Shown here piece by piece: positions 28,388-37,499 of a stretch of DNA of 64,000 nt. A program made the position numbers and the translations under genes. Numbering within the stretch: the first letter of the stretch is position 1; the number at the start of each line of letters is the position of its first letter. The notes under the pieces were generated by a model. That model was not told the origin of the DNA. It saw nothing but the letters and a program-made list of their open reading frames with translations, and ran no database searches. The DNA is from Chlorogloeopsis fritschii PCC 6912 (GTDB lineage: Bacteria > Cyanobacteriota > Cyanobacteriia > Cyanobacteriales > Nostocaceae). Location: positions 1-64,000 of the forward strand of contig NZ_AJLN01000123.1 of NCBI RefSeq assembly GCF_000317285.1. Reading direction: 5' to 3'.

Positions 28388-28653
28388 CCAACTACTAACT
28401 ACTAACCATATGGTTATATAACAGTAATAGTTCAAGTTATTGAGTTAGTTTAGTATAGATTACTCCACTATAGGCAGTAAAAACATTTTTAGCTTTGTAA
28501 TGCTGGAAACAGCATAATCTTTTCACATCCTGAAAACTAACTATAAATAACTAAATTAATTTTTCTAAACTTAATGTTCAAATAACATCTCAAACTAAGA
28601 TGATTATTAATATAAAATATTGCCACCATATTATTTAGAGGCGAAAATCAAAT

Positions 28654-29172
28654 ATGGCGCAAGCAGTTGATGCATCAAAAAATTCTCCTAGCGATCCTAG
28701 AAACCGGGAAGTTGTTTTTCCTGCATACCGCGATCCACAAGTTGGCAACCTAGAAACACCAATTAACTCTTCTGCCTTGGTGAAGTGGTTTATTGGTAAC
28801 TTACCTGCCTATCGCCCTGGTATCACTACCTTTAGACGGGGTCTAGAAATAGGCATGGCTCATGGTTACTGGATTTTTGGGCCTTTTGCAAAATTAGGCC
28901 CCCTGCGGAACACAGTTAATGCTAACTTAGCTGGCTTACTTGCAACTTTGGGCTTAATTGTGATTTTGACTGGTGCATTATCTCTTTATGCTAATAGCAA
29001 TCCTCCCAAGCCAGTTAATAGTGTAACTATACCGAACCCTCCCGAAGCTTTCCAATCTAACGAAGGCTGGAATGGTTTTGCCAGTGCTTTCTTAATTGGT
29101 GGTATTGGTGGTGCTGTGACAGCCTACTTTTTAACTACCAATTTGGCACTTATTCAAGGTCTGTTTGGTTAA
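28654..29172 (+). CDS. psaL: Photosystem I subunit XI (PsaL)
   Basis: A 172-residue subunit that holds PSI monomers together. Seen: N-terminal VVFPAYRDPQVGNLETPIN, then FIGNLPAYRPGITTFRRGLEIGMAHGYW, and three membrane helices. Its placement after psaF-psaJ is the order reported for heterocystous cyanobacteria and linked there to tetrameric PSI. A 425-base gap with repeat copy A separates it from psaJ, so it probably has its own promoter. ATG 28654 follows GAGGCG. Confidence 0.97.
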   Translation: MAQAVDASKNSPSDPRNREVVFPAYRDPQVGNLETPINSSALVKWFIGNLPAYRPGITTFRRGLEIGMAHGYWIFGPFAKLGPLRNTVNANLAGLLATLGLIVILTGALSLYANSNPPKPVNSVTIPNPPEAFQSNEGWNGFASAFLIGGIGGAVTAYFLTTNLALIQGLFG

Positions 29173-29238
29173 TTTAATGATTTGTGATTTGTGATTTGTT
29201 AGTGGATAGTGGATAGTGGTTAGTGGTAAATAACCAAC

Positions 29239-29315
29239 TACTGTACGGGCGGGTTTTGTTGATTAACTTTCTGTTCAAACCGATAACTTATCTTCTAAAC
29301 CCACCTCTACTAACT
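29239..29315. repeat. Inverted-core repeat, copy B (core orientation 2)
   Basis: GGGCGGGTTT at 29247-29256 and AAACCCACCT at 29297-29306 enclose a 40-base core that is the reverse complement of copy A's core at 39 of 40 positions. The outer flanks (CAACTACTGTAC left, CTACTAAC right) are in the same orientation as in copy A. Copies A and B bracket psaL. Confidence 0.85.
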
Positions 29316-29342
29316 ACTACCTACTAACTACTAACAAAAACC

Positions 29343-29387
29343 AAAGGACACAGAGATCAGGCATTGCTTTTTCTTTGTGTCCTTTTT
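29343..29387 (+). terminator. psaL terminator
   Basis: Arms AAAGGACACAGAG (29343-29355) and CTTTGTGTCCTTT (29373-29385) form a 13-bp stem with one mismatch, followed by a T-rich run. It ends psaL transcription ahead of the convergent gmk. Confidence 0.65.
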
Positions 29388-29431
29388 GATTTTTTAATAA
29401 CAAGAATCAGGTGATTCTTTAGAAGTAAACA

Positions 29432-30031
29432 CTAACCAAACAAAACTGCTTCTATAGAATTGAGAGCGGTTTCAAAATCGTCATTAACGATTTGAATATC
29501 AAATTCATTGGCAGCATTAATTTCTTCTTGAGCACGTTGTAAACGACGGGCGATCGCTTCTTGTGAATCCTGTCCCCGACTGCGTATCCGTTTCTCCAAT
29601 TCATTGAAGGACGGCGGCAGAATAAATATACTAAGAGCGCTAGGAAAGGAACGGCGAATTTGTCGCGCACCCTCTAGCTCAATTTCCAAAACAACCAATT
29701 TGCCAGAACAAATTTGGTCGATAACTGGTTCGCTGGGAGTACCGTAATAGTTACCAGCAAATTCTGCCCATTCCAAAAATTTACCAGCCGCTACTAATTG
29801 TTCAAATTTGCTGCGGCTAATAAAGTAATAATCCTTGCCGTCTACTTCTCCCGGTCGGGGAGAACGGGTGGTAGCGGATACAGAATAATACAGTTCTGGA
29901 TGACGCTGCAGAAGCGATCGCAATAAAGTTCCTTTGCCGACACCACTTGGCCCTGTCAAGACAATTAACTTGCCAGGAGAAGGGCATTCTTTGGTATTAG
30001 CACCACTCTTAGAGGATAAAACTTGCATCAT
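29432..30031 (-). CDS. gmk: Guanylate kinase
   Basis: A 199-residue enzyme (GMP + ATP to GDP + ADP). P-loop [11 protein letters not shown], then the GMP-binding [19 protein letters not shown] and lid [13 protein letters not shown] 30031 (or 30028) is preferred, with AGG ~10 bases upstream; a TTG at 30055 would add eight residues. remA lies ~150 bases upstream on the same strand, a pairing widely conserved in bacteria. Confidence 0.93.
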   Translation of the reverse strand: MMQVLSSKSGANTKECPSPGKLIVLTGPSGVGKGTLLRSLLQRHPELYYSVSATTRSPRPGEVDGKDYYFISRSKFEQLVAAGKFLEWAEFAGNYYGTPSEPVIDQICSGKLVVLEIELEGARQIRRSFPSALSIFILPPSFNELEKRIRSRGQDSQEAIARRLQRAQEEINAANEFDIQIVNDDFETALNSIEAVLFG

Positions 30032-30202
30032 CCGCTTAACCTGTGAATTAATCAATAAAACTATTCATTGGTCATTAGCCTATTGGAGTTGGCAAGAGAC
30101 TGTTGACTAATGGTTTTTGTAGCATGAGTGACAAAAACTTGTCTAATTCACATGTTACTGCTGATACCGTACCAATAGAGGTAAGTTTTTAACCCACCTT
30201 AT

Positions 30203-30469
30203 TTAATTATCTACCACGTGATGATCGCGGGAAATTACAAAGCGATTCGCTACTGTTTCCGGCTGAATCGCCGAAAGAATCACATGGCTGGAATCAGTAA
30301 TAATTACAGCCCTGGTACGGCGACCGTAAGTTGCGTCAATAAGTTGGCCTCGATCTCGTGCATCCGTAATAATCCGCTTAATCGGGGCAGACTCTGGACT
30401 GACAATGGCAACTACTCGGTTAGCAGAAACAATGTTGCCGAAACCGATGTTGATTAACTGAATGTCCAT
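30203..30469 (-). CDS. remA: RemA/DUF370-family regulatory protein
   Basis: An 88-residue protein starting [22 protein letters not shown] with the conserved [10 protein letters not shown]...[11 protein letters not shown]...[13 protein letters not shown] of the RemA/YlzA family. In Bacillus, RemA is a ring-forming DNA-binding activator of matrix and osmoprotection genes; in cyanobacteria the role is not known. Its position just upstream of gmk is the widespread remA-gmk order. ATG 30469. Confidence 0.9.
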   Translation of the reverse strand: MDIQLINIGFGNIVSANRVVAIVSPESAPIKRIITDARDRGQLIDATYGRRTRAVIITDSSHVILSAIQPETVANRFVISRDHHVVDN

Positions 30470-31013
30470 AAAAAACTGACACCAAATGCGGTGTGAGAAG
30501 CTTATAAATAACTAATTTCCATGTTATCCTCAAAAAATTGCACTTACAACGTCTAATTTCACCTTAGCTTTTGTTTTTAAATAAGAAATGCTTTTTTTAG
30601 CTGTTTCTCACATAAGTCAACTAAAAATCTTACTCAAGATACAGGTAAATTAAGACCATTCCAGCTAACCAAAAAACTTTCCTGATTCAATCCTTTAACT
30701 GAAACTTTTCAATTAATTTCCTAATAAGTTCAATACAAATAAATTAATAATAGACATTTGGAACATCTATAATCACTTCACAAAAATGCTTAGGCTGTGG
30801 TCATATTAAAAGAGAAAATAATGTCTTGAACTTGAAGAAGAACTCAGAATACAGCACTCAGAATACAATTAGTGGAGAATTCACAAGCACCACTAATTGT
30901 CAACCGTTGAAATCATAGATTGAGCGTGGGGTACTAAATCCATTACTCCAAAGAAGCGTTCACAGTCATGCTAAGTTCTGACAATATGAGTTCTGAGTTC
31001 TTTGTTGATAAAT
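30470..31013. other. Intergenic region upstream of remA
   Basis: About 540 AT-rich bases between the remA start and the end of the transglutaminase-like gene. No gene or clear hairpin recognised; it should contain the remA-gmk promoter. Confidence 0.5.
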
Positions 31014-33380
31014 TTAATCTCGATTAGACTTAAGCCTGATTTGCTTTTCGGTGCGAGAGCTGATTTGTTGCCATTGTTGGCGCAGCCTATGTAAATCAGG
31101 GGTGTAACCACCATAACGCCAGCTAACGTAGGCTTGGCATATTTCATCTATTACCTCAGCCGTTGCAACCGAATGATGTTGATATGAAACTTTGGCATAC
31201 TCTAAGGGTGTTTGTGCAGGATGCTTGCTCAAACCTTTTTTATCTGCCCATAACAGCATTTGTTGATAAAGGCTTTCCATTGGCGGTAATTTCCTCAAGC
31301 TAAGGTGGCGGAACCATTCTCGCCATTGACTCCAAGCTAGCCAACCTAAAAAAGATATGATTGTCGCCAAGATTAAACCAGTGAAAATTCCTAGCCAACC
31401 TTTGAAGAACAGCGATACAAACCAAGAACAAACTTTGCTTATCCAAGTGAAAAGTGTCCCAAATACATTGTTAAGTAATCCTGTCACGGGAGAAGGTAAC
31501 CACCCAGCAACCCAATTCCAAAATTGGCGCAAGACACTAAAAGTCTGAATTTCTTCTATAGACGGAGGAATCAAAGGATGATTGGGAATAGGATCGAAAG
31601 CAAACCAACCGTATTTAGGAAAATACACTTCTGTCATTGCATAGGCATCGGTGTTGCGAACGACGTACATTCCGGTAAACGGGTTAAACTCTCCAGATGC
31701 AAACCCGGCTACCAACCTGGCGGGAATACCAATAGAACGTAGCATCACCGTCAGCACTGTAGAAAAATGATCTGGATAACCACCTTTGTGCTTAAATAAA
31801 AAAGCTTCTACTAAGTCTTCGTTTTCTGCCAAATAAGCTAAGTCTAAGGGATTGTCTGGTATTTGATAGTTTTGCTTCAAGTACTGAGCCAAATAAAGAA
31901 CTTTTTCATAGGTAGAATCAAGTGATTTATTTGACTGACTTACCTTTTGTTGATTGTAGTTGGCTAATATTTCTTCTGTACGTTTGCGTACTTTGTCGGC
32001 GATTTCGGAGGGTATTTGTAAATAGTAATCTTTAAAACTTTGTGGGTATTTAGTCGAAGCTTTTCCTAACAAAGTCCGATCGCGGTACGGCACTTGTGAA
32101 ATCACAGTGTAAGTCATGCCTTCTGATAATCCTACGGGCGCTCGCAACCCGTCTTCTGGATCTACTGCAATCATCGGTGTTGGAAAGTAAATTTCCTTGG
32201 GAGATGCCATTGCTGGAATCAAGTTAGGCAAATCTGACACCACCGTATAAGTTTGCACTATTTCTTTTGTTTTACCAGCACCGATTAATAGGTTGAGAAA
32301 AATTTGATAAGTCCAAGGCGATCGCTTGATGCGTCTGACTTGCTCGTTGCGCGAAATTTCCCATCCCTTGCCTGTGTAACGATCGAATGCCAGTACTCGC
32401 CAAAAACCTTCTGTTTGCGATCGCACCCGCATGACTACCTTGGGTTTCATCTCACCCCGCAGGTTTTGATTCATCTGGCTATTAAAACCGTAATAAAAAC
32501 TATCATCTACTTGTCCCGGTTTGCCACCGCCATTGCCCTGTTCTGTTCCACTACCACCAGAGCCTTGATTCTGTTTACCTTGGCGCACATAACCAGGATT
32601 GATAATGCTACGTCCTGTAAAATTACCTTTGACGTTAATAGAAGAACTGACTGGAAACATCCGCAACTGATAACCAGGAAAGCGGGGTAAAACGGCAAAT
32701 ATTGCTAAACCTAGTCCAACAACAATCAAAAAATTCAAAATTAAAAATCTCAAATTAAAAGAGGAATTCCCAAATATGGAGGAATTCCTCTGTGGGAACT
32801 GTTCGCGCTCAATCTTGAAATTCTCTATACCGAGCCGGGAACGATAATCTAGCACTAAAGTAGGTAGGGCGATCGCTAAAAATATTAGCAGTATAGGAGC
32901 AAACGCTAATGTTTGACTGAGCGTAGCTGCCACCCCTAGTAAAATTAACCCAATTACAATTGAATAACCCAAGTCTTTGCGACGGGGCATATCAAAGCAG
33001 TGCAGCACTTGCAATTGAATTAATAGTTCTGCCAAAGCCACTCGCGTATCATTTGATTCTCCCACCAATCGCCCCAAAAAAGCACCTAGTGCCAGTAACA
33101 TACCAATGGCAATGCAGAATTTAACTGAAATATTGCGATCGCGGCGACGGTAATAGCTCCAAATTCCACCGACTAAACTCAAGGGTAATGCCCACAAACT
33201 AAATTTAGTCTCGGCGGCAATATCCGTCGCCACAACACCCACAATTACTAACGCTAGCACCAGCACCCTGAAGGTGATGGAATCTTCAACTTCTGCTAAA
33301 GACGACTGCAGCATTGTTTGCCGCCATTTATTACCCAAAGGTAGACGCCAAAGCGAACTCATCCTGGAAAAGTTAAACAT
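31014..33380 (-). CDS. TgpA-type transglutaminase-like membrane protein lacking catalytic Cys and His
   Basis: A 788-residue protein with the TgpA layout: six or more N-terminal membrane segments (~35-235, DUF3488), a periplasmic linker, a transglutaminase-like fold (~430-610), a further membrane helix (~665-690) and a DUF4129-like C-terminal tail. At the catalytic Cys position of transglutaminases (RGYCEHFA) it reads GGYPDHFST with Pro536. The catalytic His position (DAHAW) reads DAYAM with Tyr580. The Asp in WFAFDP (D596) remains. It is therefore probably a pseudoenzyme. ATG 33380 is chosen over the upstream GTG 33416; ATG 33362 is also possible. Confidence 0.82.
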   Translation of the reverse strand: MFNFSRMSSLWRLPLGNKWRQTMLQSSLAEVEDSITFRVLVLALVIVGVVATDIAAETKFSLWALPLSLVGGIWSYYRRRDRNISVKFCIAIGMLLALGAFLGRLVGESNDTRVALAELLIQLQVLHCFDMPRRKDLGYSIVIGLILLGVAATLSQTLAFAPILLIFLAIALPTLVLDYRSRLGIENFKIEREQFPQRNSSIFGNSSFNLRFLILNFLIVVGLGLAIFAVLPRFPGYQLRMFPVSSSINVKGNFTGRSIINPGYVRQGKQNQGSGGSGTEQGNGGGKPGQVDDSFYYGFNSQMNQNLRGEMKPKVVMRVRSQTEGFWRVLAFDRYTGKGWEISRNEQVRRIKRSPWTYQIFLNLLIGAGKTKEIVQTYTVVSDLPNLIPAMASPKEIYFPTPMIAVDPEDGLRAPVGLSEGMTYTVISQVPYRDRTLLGKASTKYPQSFKDYYLQIPSEIADKVRKRTEEILANYNQQKVSQSNKSLDSTYEKVLYLAQYLKQNYQIPDNPLDLAYLAENEDLVEAFLFKHKGGYPDHFSTVLTVMLRSIGIPARLVAGFASGEFNPFTGMYVVRNTDAYAMTEVYFPKYGWFAFDPIPNHPLIPPSIEEIQTFSVLRQFWNWVAGWLPSPVTGLLNNVFGTLFTWISKVCSWFVSLFFKGWLGIFTGLILATIISFLGWLAWSQWREWFRHLSLRKLPPMESLYQQMLLWADKKGLSKHPAQTPLEYAKVSYQHHSVATAEVIDEICQAYVSWRYGGYTPDLHRLRQQWQQISSRTEKQIRLKSNRD

Positions 33381-33601
33381 TGTGATTAAAAAGCAACTGA
33401 TGGTGATATTGAGCACAACTAAGGTGTCAACACTACTGATACAGTACTAGCACAATGCGAGTGAGATACACCGTACTCCCTCGCATCAAAAGTTGCTTTT
33501 TCATTGCAGCTGTCTGTAGACGCCCTAATAACTATTTTTTTAAAATTGACTCGGTTTCAGAACCAGGATGTCATTTTAGTGCTAGCGATCGCACTTTTAG
33601 G

Positions 33602-34573
33602 CTATGAGGTGGGAATAATCGCAAACGACAATGGCTGTTGATCTATTTCTTTCAACTCTATTGTCAGAGTGTACGTCTGGTTGAGCTGCACGCCACCTAG
33701 TTCGACACTCAAGCAACCCGGAGTTGAACTCTCTGCTTTGATTTGCGAGCCATTTCCCTGAATTTTTATTGAACCTTTGGAGGGTAAATCACCTTGAATC
33801 CATAGTTTACCTACTTGCCCTTGAAGCTGGTATTCTACCCTCAAGTTCAAAACACCTAAACTAGTTAGCCATTGTCTTGTTAAAGGTTCAGTGCTGGAAA
33901 CATAGAGAGTTAGACTCTCAAGCAGTTGTTTTGCTGCCAACAAAGACAACAACATCTGTTGGCGTAGCTGCAAGTCTGCATAGTCACCTTCCAAAGGCGG
34001 TAACTTTAGTTTTTTGCTACGAGTGGCACCTGTTAACACCACTCCAGCTAGATTGTTCAACGTTTGGAATTCGTTAGGGAAAAAGTTTTCTACAGCCTGA
34101 ATTAATTTTGGCCCTAACAGCGACGAAGATGTTATCAATGCTTGACATTTATCAAGCAATTGCCGGAAAATACTATCGGGTAAAAGTATTGGCAGATCGA
34201 GATTAGACTGTTGTACTGCCCACCCCCAAGTAGGAACTAATACAACAGCTGGCTCGTCTAAATACTCCGGATAGTCCGTTATTTGTGTTTCCCAAGGAAA
34301 TAAAGGTGGTTGGCTCTCAGTTTGGCATTGGAGCCGACGTTTGAGAACAGCTTGAAAACGTTCTTGCACAGTAGGAATTTCTCCCAATTGAAAGGTCTGG
34401 AGCTTCGTTTCCGCCTCTCGATAACTGCTTGCAAGTGCAGTAGTTACTTGGAGAAGGTTTTCTGCTCCGTGGGTGTCCTTACGTTCTATTCTTTTAAAAT
34501 CTCTTGGGTTGCCAGAATCTGTCAATAACCAAGACAAAAAATAGTGTTGTAAGGATTCTGAGTCACTATTCAT
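33602..34573 (-). CDS. patU: PatU-like heterocyst pattern protein
   Basis: A 323-residue soluble protein without a domain I can name. It follows hetZ and starts at ATG 34573, overlapping the hetZ stop by 8 bases (ATGAATAG), so the two are translationally coupled. The order hetZ-patU is that of heterocystous cyanobacteria; in Nostoc PCC 7120 patU is split into patU5 and patU3, while here it is a single frame. Seen: a helical N-terminal region, a Pro/Trp-rich stretch (VVLVPTWGWAV) and a beta-rich C-terminal part. The name rests mainly on position and neighbours; a cyanobacterial DUF1822-type protein is the alternative. Confidence 0.65.
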   Translation of the reverse strand: MNSDSESLQHYFLSWLLTDSGNPRDFKRIERKDTHGAENLLQVTTALASSYREAETKLQTFQLGEIPTVQERFQAVLKRRLQCQTESQPPLFPWETQITDYPEYLDEPAVVLVPTWGWAVQQSNLDLPILLPDSIFRQLLDKCQALITSSSLLGPKLIQAVENFFPNEFQTLNNLAGVVLTGATRSKKLKLPPLEGDYADLQLRQQMLLSLLAAKQLLESLTLYVSSTEPLTRQWLTSLGVLNLRVEYQLQGQVGKLWIQGDLPSKGSIKIQGNGSQIKAESSTPGCLSVELGGVQLNQTYTLTIELKEIDQQPLSFAIIPTS

Positions 34574-35759
34574 GAGTAGAAGCACCCGATCCGGATACTA
34601 GGGAGTTACGAATTTCCCAAGCTTGTTCAAGAATTTTAAACCAGCGTTTCTGAAGTTGTGCCATTGACAATCCTAAAGTTTTGGCGATTCTTTCGTCAGG
34701 TTGTCCCTGTTGCTTCAGTTCTAATAAACACCGCTGCTTTTCGTCAAGTTGTTCAGTGTATACCTGCCATTGTTGAGGAGTTAAACCCAAGTTGGTGTGC
34801 AAATCTGCTTCCAACCACTCATGAACCAACTCCCAACGATGCAATAAGGCAAATCGAATTAAATGATATTTAAAGCGCTGTTGTAAATAGTCTCTTTGAC
34901 GGGGAGTTAAACCCAAGATAGTCTCAATTTCCTGGGCTGATAAATCTTGGAGTCGAAGAGCAAAATAATCAGCGCAATCATTCTGCTGCCGTTCCTCCAG
35001 ATAATTCATTAACTCTGTAATTACAACCGATCGCAATGTTTCTTCTTGAGCTTCTGGTTCGGGTTGTGTTGCCATTGCAGTTCGTAATTGCTGCACTGCC
35101 GGATCTTCCCAAGAACCATCGGCTTCACTACCACTACCTTCTGCGGCTTGCTCTATGTCTACACAAGTTTCTGGGGGTTGCTGTTGTGAGAACGTTTGCG
35201 CTCGGAGGATAATTAATTGCTGCTGACGCCCTGGCAGGGGAATCCGTCGCTTGCCATAGCGCTCGGTAAATGCCATGTACTCTGCTAGTTCCAGCAGCGT
35301 CTGAGGACGATAGCTCGCCTCTAGTTGATTCTCTCGCCGAAAAGCGTTTAATGCCTCTAGATAAAAACTTTGTAGAAAATCTTCAATAACTGTCAGTCGC
35401 CCCTGATAGCTCAATTGTCTTTGTGGTGGATTGATGTAGCGATAAATAATTGCACTTAAAGTACTGTGTAGTTCTACCCTGCCACGATTTGAACCCAGCT
35501 GATAGTACCTCAAACACTGTTGCAGGCGGTGTTTCGCTAGAGCCATTGCCGAGTTCTCTACAGAGCCGGAAGCTTGAATGCGTTTACTTTCATGACAAAT
35601 TCGGTAAACTTCGGCAGCAATCCGCATCGCTACTGCGCGACAGTTCTGTTGAGAAGCTTTGGTTGACTGCTGAAGTTCTTGAAATAGGAATGGAAATATC
35701 GCCTCCACGCCAATAGAAAATTCTCCCTGAATAGTTGTGGTTGCGGCTGATTTCATCAT
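34566..35759 (-). CDS. hetZ: HetZ-like heterocyst differentiation regulator
   Basis: A 397-residue protein. The N-terminal domain (GVEAIFPFLFQELQQS) is followed by a helical middle, an acidic linker (~205-235), a sigma-factor-like region (LQDLSAQEIETILGLTPRQRDYLQQRFKYHLIRFALLHRWELV) and a C-terminal HTH (DERIAKTLGLSMAQLQKRW). HetZ (~400 residues) works with HetR early in heterocyst differentiation. The identification rests on length, HTH end, the coupled patU, and nearby psaFJL, sds, murI and amiC in an order like that of Nostoc PCC 7120. ATG 35759 is used; 35756 is equally possible. The ~200 bases upstream are shared with a divergent gene. Confidence 0.75.
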   Translation of the reverse strand: MMKSAATTTIQGEFSIGVEAIFPFLFQELQQSTKASQQNCRAVAMRIAAEVYRICHESKRIQASGSVENSAMALAKHRLQQCLRYYQLGSNRGRVELHSTLSAIIYRYINPPQRQLSYQGRLTVIEDFLQSFYLEALNAFRRENQLEASYRPQTLLELAEYMAFTERYGKRRIPLPGRQQQLIILRAQTFSQQQPPETCVDIEQAAEGSGSEADGSWEDPAVQQLRTAMATQPEPEAQEETLRSVVITELMNYLEERQQNDCADYFALRLQDLSAQEIETILGLTPRQRDYLQQRFKYHLIRFALLHRWELVHEWLEADLHTNLGLTPQQWQVYTEQLDEKQRCLLELKQQGQPDERIAKTLGLSMAQLQKRWFKILEQAWEIRNSLVSGSGASTHE

Positions 35760-35958
35760 TTCGTGTTTAAAGTGTCCCTAACATAAGCATTTACAACCTG
35801 TATGGCTAGGGGTACGGAGTTAGGAGCTTTGCGTGTAAGCTAAACGCAAGTAATCCTAACCTAAGGATGTGGCTGAATTTATTATTCTCAATTATTGTTT
35901 GATTGTTTGTACAGCCATTGAAGTTATAGCCAATACCGAAAAGCCGTTACAGGTAATT

Positions 35959-36456
35959 ATGGATTTAGAAGCACAAATTCAACTGTTGATTGAAAATGCA
36001 CCAAAAGATGGTAGAACACCAAAACTGGTTGCGGCCATTGCCCCCGCTCTCAGTGCGTTTGCTCAAAAGCTAGGCCACTCTAACTACTATATTCTCCAAA
36101 ACCTGGATCGAGAGTGGGTTGTAACTACCCTGAGCAACCGTGGAAATCCACAACAACAAAAGCGGGTCGTTTATGCTTTTTCTACCTTACAGGATATTCC
36201 CGCTTCTTATGGTGCTGGGCTTGACCCTCAGGTAATGGCTACCCCTATGCCTGTCACCCATATTTTGTTTCAATTACTTGCGTTAGAACCCGTAGATAGT
36301 ATAGTGTTTTTAAATACTGACGTTAACCGTAGTAGTAGCACATCTGACAACAACACAAACGAAATAGAAATCAGGCGCGCTGACTTGCAAAATCTATTAA
36401 AACAAGTACTGAACCAAAACCGCAGCCGGACTCAAGTTCCTCCCGATATCGCTTGA
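35959..36456 (+). CDS. Conserved cyanobacterial hypothetical protein divergent from hetZ
   Basis: A 165-residue soluble protein with no recognised domain: an N-terminal helix (MDLEAQIQLLIENAPKDG), then TPKLVAAIAPALSAFAQKLGHSNYYI, a short beta region (EWVVTTLSNR) and a C-terminal helix. ATG 35959 is chosen; the GTG at 35869 gives a hydrophobic extension of 30 residues that looks non-coding. Divergent from hetZ, so the two may share regulation. Confidence 0.7.
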   Translation: MDLEAQIQLLIENAPKDGRTPKLVAAIAPALSAFAQKLGHSNYYILQNLDREWVVTTLSNRGNPQQQKRVVYAFSTLQDIPASYGAGLDPQVMATPMPVTHILFQLLALEPVDSIVFLNTDVNRSSSTSDNNTNEIEIRRADLQNLLKQVLNQNRSRTQVPPDIA

Positions 36457-36465
36457 TTAAATAGA

Positions 36466-36526
36466 GTTTAGGGACTAATTACTAATTAATAGTATAAATT
36501 TTATCCCTAGTCTCTAATCCCTAAAC
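36466..36526. terminator. Possible bidirectional terminator
   Basis: GTTTAGGGA (36466-36474) and TCCCTAAAC (36518-36526) are perfect inverse arms between convergent genes, with AT-rich loop sequence. They also resemble STRR-like units, so the terminator role is tentative. Confidence 0.4.
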
Positions 36527-36527
36527 C

Positions 36528-37499
36528 CTAATAAAGCCGACTCAGCACATAGTCAGCCATGTTAATCAATGCTTGACGTGATTCTGAAGGTGGGAGTACC
36601 GTAATATGCTCGACTGCCAACTTAGCATGATGAGCGGCTAAATCTCGTGCCCGTTGGATACCCTGGCTATCATGAATCAACGCCATGGCTTGTTCTAAAT
36701 CGCCTTGTTGATTAAATTCTCGCTCAATCAGTACTTCTAGGTAAGGCTTTTCTTCTAGCGCAAATAATACTGGCGCTGTCAAATTCCCGCTTTTGAGATC
36801 GGAACCTGCTGGTTTACCCAAAGTATCTGTCGAACTAGTGAAATCTAAGATGTCATCAACAATCTGAAACGCTAAACCAAGATGGCGTCCATAATTGTAC
36901 AAATGTTCGGCTATTTCTGGTGAAACTTCGCTGAGAACACCAGTAGCTTTGGAACTGTTAGCAATAATCGAAGCGCTCTTGTAGTAACTCTTCTTGAGGT
37001 AAGTCTCGATTGAAATACTTGTATGAAAGTGATTGAGTGCCTGCTGTGTTTCACCAACAGCATAATCCATAATCACTTCTGACAGTAACTTTACGACTTC
37101 CAAATTATCCAAATTGGCTAAGTACCAAGAAGCTTGAGCAAAGAAAAAATCACCTGCTAGTACAGCAACTTTGTTATTAAATAAACTATTAACTGTGGCT
37201 ACCCCACGCCGCATTGCCGATTCGTCAATGACATCGTCGTGTACTAAGCTTGCGGTGTGAATCAATTCCGTAATTTCGGCTAAACGGCGATGACGGGGTG
37301 TAATGTCTTTATCCAGCATGGTTGCCCTTGAAATTAAAAGGACAATTGCTGGCCTAATGCGTTTTCCCCCAGCTCCGAATAGGTGTTCGGCTGCTGCATA
37401 GAGGATGGGGTGACGATTCCCAACTAGCTGTTTTAGGTTATCTGCTAGTATTTGCAGGTCTGCTTCCACTGGGTAAAAGAGGGAGGTAGCTGGGGTCAT
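36528..37499 (-). CDS. sds: Long-chain polyprenyl (solanesyl-type) diphosphate synthase
   Basis: A 323-residue trans-prenyl chain elongase. First Asp-rich motif LVHDDVIDES (DDVID at 88-92) and second QIVDDILDF (DDILD at 215-219), with GGKRIRP for IPP binding. It probably makes the side chain of plastoquinone or related quinones from IPP and shorter allylic diphosphates; chain length is inferred. ATG 37499. Located between the hetZ-side gene and murI. Confidence 0.92.
   Translation of the reverse strand: MTPATSLFYPVEADLQILADNLKQLVGNRHPILYAAAEHLFGAGGKRIRPAIVLLISRATMLDKDITPRHRRLAEITELIHTASLVHDDVIDESAMRRGVATVNSLFNNKVAVLAGDFFFAQASWYLANLDNLEVVKLLSEVIMDYAVGETQQALNHFHTSISIETYLKKSYYKSASIIANSSKATGVLSEVSPEIAEHLYNYGRHLGLAFQIVDDILDFTSSTDTLGKPAGSDLKSGNLTAPVLFALEEKPYLEVLIEREFNQQGDLEQAMALIHDSQGIQRARDLAAHHAKLAVEHITVLPPSESRQALINMADYVLSRLY

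Noticed and set aside
35760-35868. HetR-binding palindrome upstream of hetZ
   Set aside because: TAGGGGTACGGAGTTAGGAG looks suggestive, but no clear inverted repeat like the known HetR site could be built.
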